NCBI GenBank assembly: GCA_019419625.1
Contig: DXZO01000019.1
Span: 59,530-76,562, forward strand
Reading direction: 5' to 3'
Length of the DNA stretch: 17,033 nucleotides
Source of the DNA: Collinsella sp.
Lineage (GTDB): Bacteria > Actinomycetota > Coriobacteriia > Coriobacteriales > Coriobacteriaceae
The position numbers were made by a program, and so were the translations under genes. The notes below the pieces were generated by a model. The model searched no databases. It was not told the DNA's origin and worked only from the letters and a program-made list of their open reading frames with translations. Below are positions 12,547 through 17,033 of the stretch, piece after piece. The number at the start of each line of letters is the position of its first letter. The first letter of the stretch is position 1.

Positions 12547-15372
12547 TTACCCCGTGTTTTGCAAACCTGCCGAGACGCCGGTCACAGTCGAAAGAATCAG
12601 GCTCATGTACTCGGCCTTCTTCTCCTCCGCCATCTCATCCTGGCTCATACGCACCTCGCGAAGGGCGCGGACCTGGGCGATGGACAGGGCGTCGACATAG
12701 GGGTTACGCACGCGGACGGCGCAGCCGAGCACGCGACGACGCTGCAGCGGCCACTCGTCACCGACGATGGCAAGGACCCACTTACGCGTGAGCTGCATCT
12801 CGGTGAAGACCTTCTTGGACAGATCCTGACGATCGCCTAGGTGCAGATACATCTTAGCGATGCGCTGGTCGGTCTTGGCGATCGACATCTCGATGTTGTC
12901 GATAAAGGTGCGGAAGAACGGCCACTCCTGGTAGGCAGCCTTGAGCTGGTCAAGGTCGCCAAACTGCTCGCAGGCGGTGCCCAGGCCGTACCAAGCGGCC
13001 AGGTTAATGCGCGCCTGGCTCCAGCTGAAGATCCACGGAATGGTACGCAGGTCGTCGAGCGACTTGGCACCCAGACCGCGCTTGGCCGGGCGCGAGCCAA
13101 TCGGCAGCAGACCGACCTCGGTCAGCGGCGTCACGGTCGAGAACCACGGTGTAAAGTCCTCAGTGTTCAGCAGGTCCAGATAGCGCTCATGGCTTACTGC
13201 GTTGAGCTTCTCGGCCATATCCCAGAACTTCTGCGTGGTCTCGGTGTTGGTCTTCTCGACGCTCGGAGCCGACTGCAAAAGCGTTGCGGCGGCAACGGAC
13301 TCAACATGGCGCTGAGCCAGCGTGCGGTTGCCGTAGCGGGCAAAGATGACCTCGCCCTGCTCGGTGAGCTTAAAGAAGCAGTTGACCGAACCCTTGGGCT
13401 GCGCCAACACGGCCTTGTTGGCCGGACCGCCGCCACGGCCCACGGCACCGCCGCGACCGTGCATGAGCACCAGATCGATATCGTTTTTCTCGGCCCACTT
13501 GGCAATGCGCTCCTGCGCGGAGTGCAGCGCGAGCATGGCCGTGGTAGGACCGGCATCCTTGGAGGAGTCGGAGTAGCCCAGCATGACCTCCATGCGACGG
13601 TTGGTCTGGGCAAGGCGCTTTTGCACCACGGGCAGCGTAAGCATCTGGTCGAGCACGTCGACGCAGCCCTCGAGGTCCTCGAGCTGCTCAAACAGCGGGA
13701 TCACGTCGAGCTCGGGGACATCCTCCTCGTGTGCAAAGGACAGGTGGGCAAGCTCAAAGACGTCGGCCACATGCTGGGCGCTCTTGGTGAACGAGATGAT
13801 GTAGCGGTGCGCCATCTTCTTGCCGTAGCGCTTTTGGATGGAACCGATGGCACGGAAGGTATCGATGACCTCGCGCGTCATGGGCTGCAGGTCGCCATGG
13901 ATACCGTTCTCGTGGATATCCTTGAGGGCGCGGGCATGCACCACGGAGTGCTGACGGAACTCCATCTCGACCATATGGAAGCCGAAGGACTCGACCTGCC
14001 AGATGATGGTCTGGACCGGGCCGTAGGCAGCACGGACGGCACCGCAGGCGGCCAGGGAGCGCTGAACGACACGCAGGTCATCCAGGAACTCATCGGCGCT
14101 GTGATACATGGTGTCGGTGATACGGCGCACGGTGGCGTTGAGTCGGTCTGCCATGACGAGCATGACGGCGCGATGCGGCTCGTGCTCGGAGATCAGCTCG
14201 GCGCGGGCCGTGTACCGAGGGCTCATCTCGACCTGATGGTTCCACAGGTTGATGAGTTCAGCAGACGGCTTGCTGTAGGTGGCTTCGAGCGTGAGGTTGC
14301 GGCCGATGCGGCGGCACTTGTCCTCGAGCTTGAGCACCATGTGAGTGAAGTACTTGGCGGCGACCTCACGGCTCACCTTGGCGGTGACGTTGGGGTTACC
14401 GTCGCGGTCGGAACCGATCCAGCTGCCGGGATGGAAGAACGCCGGGCACAGCGGCGGCACGGTACCGGCCTTGTCGCCCAGCACCCAGTCGTCAAAGCGA
14501 CGATAGATGACGGGGATGACGTCGAACAGCGTGTTATCGAAGATGTCGATGATGGTATCGGCTTCCTCGACCGGCGTGGGCTTCTTGAGCGCGATGGGAC
14601 TCGTACGCACCAGGGCGTCGATCTCCTGCAGCATATGGCGCTCGTTCTCCACCAGGTCGGAGCCGCCCAGACGCGGACGCTCCTCCAGCAGATTGGAGAT
14701 ACGGCGAATCTTGCCCTCGACGGCCTTGCGACGGGCCTCGGTGGGATGTGCGGTAAAGACAGGGTGGAACTCGAGCTTGCCGAGCAGCTCGTTGGCGCCC
14801 TCGACACCCATCTCGTTTACCAACTGGTGATAGGCGACGGTGAGCTCGTTGGCGGGATCGACCTCGGTATCGGTCGATGCGCCGGCCTCGCGCTCGCGCA
14901 GCTGCGCCACACGGTAGTTCTCCTCCGACAGGTTTGCCAGGTGGAAGAAGCTCGTAAAGGCGCGAACGATGACCTGCTGCTTATCGAGCGGCAGGCTGTC
15001 GATCAAATCGACGACCTCACGGAATGCCACGGCGGTGGGCTCGTCGGCGGTGGGCACGCCCTGCTCGTCGACGGCCTCGTCGGCAGCGCGGGTACCGGGG
15101 TTGCCGGCATTGGCCACAATCTCGGCCGACAGGATCTTGTCGAACAGGTCCGCGATCTCAGGATCATACTCGCTAAGCACACGACGCTCCAGGCGCAGGA
15201 ACAGCGCCAGATTGTCGCGCAGCTCCTCGGGGATCTCGATCTCGGCGAGACGCTCCCTGGACTCGGCATTCGAGCCGATTCGGTTAACGAGGCGGTTGAC
15301 CACGGCAGCGACGCGCGCCGCGGCTTCGGGTACAGACTGGTTGCTTAGGTTCTCAGCCACGTTTCCTCCCAT
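12547..15372 (-). CDS. ppc: Phosphoenolpyruvate carboxylase
   Basis: This 941-residue enzyme carboxylates phosphoenolpyruvate to oxaloacetate, feeding C4 acids and succinate formation in fermenting cells. Family marks are 'FTAHPTEARRK' (206-216, catalytic His209), 'GSDRDGNPNV' (about 317-326), 'MLGYSDSSKDAG', the Gly-rich loop 'MHGRGGAVGRGGGP', and the invariant C-terminus 'QNTG'. The length is in the usual 880-970 range. The start is uncertain: the ATG at 15372 has AGGAGG only about 1 nt away, too close, while a GTG at 15360 has GGAGG 4 nt upstream; the product would then be 937 residues. The gene is a single unit with a promoter of its own (TATAAT at 15405-15410). Confidence 0.96.
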   Translation of the reverse strand: MGGNVAENLSNQSVPEAAARVAAVVNRLVNRIGSNAESRERLAEIEIPEELRDNLALFLRLERRVLSEYDPEIADLFDKILSAEIVANAGNPGTRAADEAVDEQGVPTADEPTAVAFREVVDLIDSLPLDKQQVIVRAFTSFFHLANLSEENYRVAQLREREAGASTDTEVDPANELTVAYHQLVNEMGVEGANELLGKLEFHPVFTAHPTEARRKAVEGKIRRISNLLEERPRLGGSDLVENERHMLQEIDALVRTSPIALKKPTPVEEADTIIDIFDNTLFDVIPVIYRRFDDWVLGDKAGTVPPLCPAFFHPGSWIGSDRDGNPNVTAKVSREVAAKYFTHMVLKLEDKCRRIGRNLTLEATYSKPSAELINLWNHQVEMSPRYTARAELISEHEPHRAVMLVMADRLNATVRRITDTMYHSADEFLDDLRVVQRSLAACGAVRAAYGPVQTIIWQVESFGFHMVEMEFRQHSVVHARALKDIHENGIHGDLQPMTREVIDTFRAIGSIQKRYGKKMAHRYIISFTKSAQHVADVFELAHLSFAHEEDVPELDVIPLFEQLEDLEGCVDVLDQMLTLPVVQKRLAQTNRRMEVMLGYSDSSKDAGPTTAMLALHSAQERIAKWAEKNDIDLVLMHGRGGAVGRGGGPANKAVLAQPKGSVNCFFKLTEQGEVIFARYGNRTLAQRHVESVAAATLLQSAPSVEKTNTETTQKFWDMAEKLNAVSHERYLDLLNTEDFTPWFSTVTPLTEVGLLPIGSRPAKRGLGAKSLDDLRTIPWIFSWSQARINLAAWYGLGTACEQFGDLDQLKAAYQEWPFFRTFIDNIEMSIAKTDQRIAKMYLHLGDRQDLSKKVFTEMQLTRKWVLAIVGDEWPLQRRRVLGCAVRVRNPYVDALSIAQVRALREVRMSQDEMAEEKKAEYMSLILSTVTGVSAGLQNTG

Positions 15373-15404
15373 TCCTCCTTCTATGCACGTAACATGCGGT
15401 ATTC

Positions 15405-15464
15405 ATTATAGGCGCTTGCGAAATACTTTCGACACTGATTGCGCTTTACCACACAAAAGTATTT
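15405..15464 (-). promoter_or_regulatory. ppc promoter with overlapping inverted repeat
   Basis: A perfect TATAAT lies on the minus strand at 15405-15410, about 33 bp before the ppc ATG. The -35 region is poor. It overlaps one arm of an inverted repeat, AAATACTTT (15421-15429) and AAAGTATTT (15456-15464), 26 bp apart. A regulator bound there could repress, or make up for the weak -35. Confidence 0.5.
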
Positions 15465-15520
15465 TCTGCATTGCAAGGGTTTTTGCTCTAAATGGTCGTA
15501 TTTCTCGGTGGACGGCATAC

Positions 15521-15560
15521 ACAAACGGGGGCATTCCGCATAAATGCGAAACACCCCCGT
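15521..15560 (-). terminator. Intrinsic terminator of hisS
   Basis: On the minus strand ACGGGGG pairs with CCCCCGT, with an inner TTTCGCAT/ATGCGGAA pairing (one G-U), followed by TTGTG. It begins 57 nt after the hisS stop codon. The T-run is short, but the stem is strong and well placed. Confidence 0.75.
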
Positions 15561-15617
15561 AACAATCGCTCGCAATGGACGGGACACTCAAGCGGGTCCG
15601 CAGCTCAAAATAATGCG

Positions 15618-16931
15618 CTACAGGCGCTCGCGAACCGACTCGACAACGTTGGCCAAATCGACCAGCACCTCGTCATGGCTCTCCATGTCGCGCACCTTGA
15701 CCTTGCCGGCGGCAAGCTCGTCGCCACCCAGGACCAGGATGAGCTTAGCGCCCACCTTGTCGGCCTGCTTAAACTGGGCCTTGAGCGAACGGCCCTGATA
15801 GTCGGCCTCGGTCACGATGCCTGCGGCACGAAGCTCCTGCGTAATGGCAAAGACGTTCTGGCGCAGCTCCTTGCCGGCGTTGGCGACATAGACGCACGGG
15901 GCCTCATCGGCACCCAAATCGCTGCCAAAGGCCTGCAGGGCCAGCAGGGCGCGCTCAAAACCGACGGCGAAGCCGACGCCGGCCGTGGGCTTGCCGCCCT
16001 CGAGCTCGACCAAGCCGTCGTAGCGGCCGCCGCCACCGATGGAGCCGACGCCGGCGCCGGGGGCCTCGACCTCAAAGACGGTACGGGTGTAGTAGTCAAG
16101 GCCGCGCACCAGGGTGGGATCCTCGACATACTCGATACCGGCGGCGTCCAGATAGCGCTTGACCTGCTCGTAGTGCTCGCGGCACTCATCGCACAGGTTG
16201 TCGCCCATCAGCGGGGCGTCGGCCATGATCTCGCGGCAGTGGTCGTTCTTGCAGTCGAAGGCACGCAGCGGGTTGAGCTCGGCGCGCTCGCGGCACTCAT
16301 CGCACATCTCGTCGGCGTGATCGAGGATGAACTGCTTAACCTGCTCGCGATAAGCCGGACGGCACTGGGCGTCACCCATCGAGTTGATGAGCAGACGAAG
16401 CTTGGAAAGGTCGAAGCCCAGACGCTTGTAGAACTCCATGAGCATGATGATGCACTCGGCGTCTGCCGCCGGATCGGGAGCGCCGAGCCACTCGATGCCC
16501 ACCTGGTGGAACTGGCGCAGGCGGCCCTTCTGGGGACGCTCGCCGCGGAACATGGCCTCGGCGTAGTACGCCTTAAACGGCGTGGAGCCCTGGGGCACCA
16601 GATTGTTCTCGACGACGGCGCGCACCACGCCGGCCGTGCCCTCGGGGCGAAGTGCCAGGCGCTGCTTGGGCTTGAGTTTGGTGTCGGTGCCCTCGGTAAA
16701 GACGCGCTCCAGGTTGGCACCGCTGAACACGCGGAACATTTCCTTGCGCACGACGTCGGTCGACTGGCCGATACCGTGGACAAACACGTCCACCTGCTCG
16801 ATCGCGGGCGTCTCGATGGGTTTAAAACCAAACGGCTCGAACACGCCAGCCGCAATCTGCTGCATCTTTTGCCAGGCGCGCATCTCGGCGCCGATAAGGT
16901 CGCGGGTTCCCTCCGCCTTCTGTGCCTGCAT
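15618..16931 (-). CDS. hisS: Histidine--tRNA ligase
   Basis: This class II enzyme of 437 residues charges tRNA-His with histidine. It has 'GTRDLIGAEMRAWQ' near the N-terminus, motif 2 'FRGERPQKGRLRQFHQVG', the HisRS-specific 'GLDYYTRTVFE' and 'GGGGRYDGL' histidine-binding segments, and a C-terminal anticodon-binding domain ('VYVANAGKEL' onward). Between the core motifs lies a Cys-rich insertion with 'CDECRERAELNP', 'CKNDHC' and 'CDECREHY', a layout that probably binds zinc and is seen in HisRS of some Gram-positive bacteria. I use the ATG at 16931, 9 nt after AAAGG; a TTG two codons upstream is too close to that site. A terminator follows, so it is probably transcribed alone. Confidence 0.96.
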   Translation of the reverse strand: MQAQKAEGTRDLIGAEMRAWQKMQQIAAGVFEPFGFKPIETPAIEQVDVFVHGIGQSTDVVRKEMFRVFSGANLERVFTEGTDTKLKPKQRLALRPEGTAGVVRAVVENNLVPQGSTPFKAYYAEAMFRGERPQKGRLRQFHQVGIEWLGAPDPAADAECIIMLMEFYKRLGFDLSKLRLLINSMGDAQCRPAYREQVKQFILDHADEMCDECRERAELNPLRAFDCKNDHCREIMADAPLMGDNLCDECREHYEQVKRYLDAAGIEYVEDPTLVRGLDYYTRTVFEVEAPGAGVGSIGGGGRYDGLVELEGGKPTAGVGFAVGFERALLALQAFGSDLGADEAPCVYVANAGKELRQNVFAITQELRAAGIVTEADYQGRSLKAQFKQADKVGAKLILVLGGDELAAGKVKVRDMESHDEVLVDLANVVESVRERL

Positions 16932-16973
16932 GGGCAAACACCTTTCTTTTGTATCGCGTCATAGGTAACGGTC

Positions 16974-16979
16974 ATTATA
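16974..16979 (-). promoter_or_regulatory. Candidate -10 box of hisS
   Basis: A perfect TATAAT on the minus strand about 43 bp before the hisS ATG. No clear -35 hexamer is seen at normal spacing. No T-box is visible in the short leader. Confidence 0.5.
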
Positions 16980-17033
16980 CGGCACAAAGCAGCAACGCGG
17001 CGGCGCGTCTGGCCGAACGAGGGTATGGGGACT

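Noticed and set aside
12168..12791. 207-codon plus-strand open frame between larA and ppc
   Set aside because: It runs through the larA promoter, a terminator, hairpin element copy 2 and the end of ppc; composition looks like random GC-rich sequence.
12841..15348. 835-codon plus-strand open frame opposite ppc
   Set aside because: Shadow produced by third-position GC bias; ppc is unmistakable on the minus strand.
15381..15591. Short minus-strand open frames upstream of ppc
   Set aside because: They overlap the ppc promoter and the hisS terminator and have no family resemblance or good ribosome site.
15492..16964. 490-codon plus-strand open frame opposite hisS
   Set aside because: Shadow of hisS, and it reads through the hisS terminator.

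Overview
The window looks like chromosomal DNA from a high-GC, Gram-positive gut-type bacterium of the class Coriobacteriia, most likely Collinsella or a close relative. The evidence is indirect: about 60% GC, actinobacterial-style proteins, a feoA-feoA-feoB cluster with a FeoB-associated Cys-rich peptide, and a lactate racemase locus. I see no IS element, prophage, CRISPR array, tRNA or rRNA. Most genes are core metabolism or translation.

Layout, left to right. 1-723 (-): a LacI-family regulator cut by the window edge. 867-4291 (-): ferrous iron uptake, with two FeoA proteins, FeoB and a Cys-rich membrane peptide beyond a strong terminator; inverted repeats lie upstream of the first feoA and of feoB. 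4384-4632 (-): an HPr-like phosphocarrier with Asp at the position normally held by Ser46. 4776-6563 (-): aspS, with a structured leader. 6820-7455 (+): serB. 7570-9807 (+): larB, larC and a TetR-family regulator, packed as an operon behind a promoter with an 11-bp inverted repeat. 10110-12168 (-): larA and an aquaglyceroporin that is probably LarD, convergent with the previous operon. 12547-15372 (-): ppc. 15618-16931 (-): hisS.

The Lar genes make one functional module. LarB and LarC build the nickel-pincer nucleotide, LarA uses it to interconvert L- and D-lactate, and LarD moves lactic acid across the membrane. Two parts are missing here: larE is not in the window, and larC stops after its first domain, so the C-terminal (LarC2, CTP-binding) half is absent and the TetR gene starts 2 nt later.

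The most unusual non-coding signal is a pair of long hairpin elements at 9964-10088 and 12409-12509. Their unpaired segments are identical (11, 15 and 11 nt), while both stems differ with compensating changes on opposite arms. This is the pattern of a conserved structured RNA or of a folded-DNA repeat family. Each copy lies just 3' of a minus-strand gene (larD and ppc), and together they bracket the larA-larD operon.
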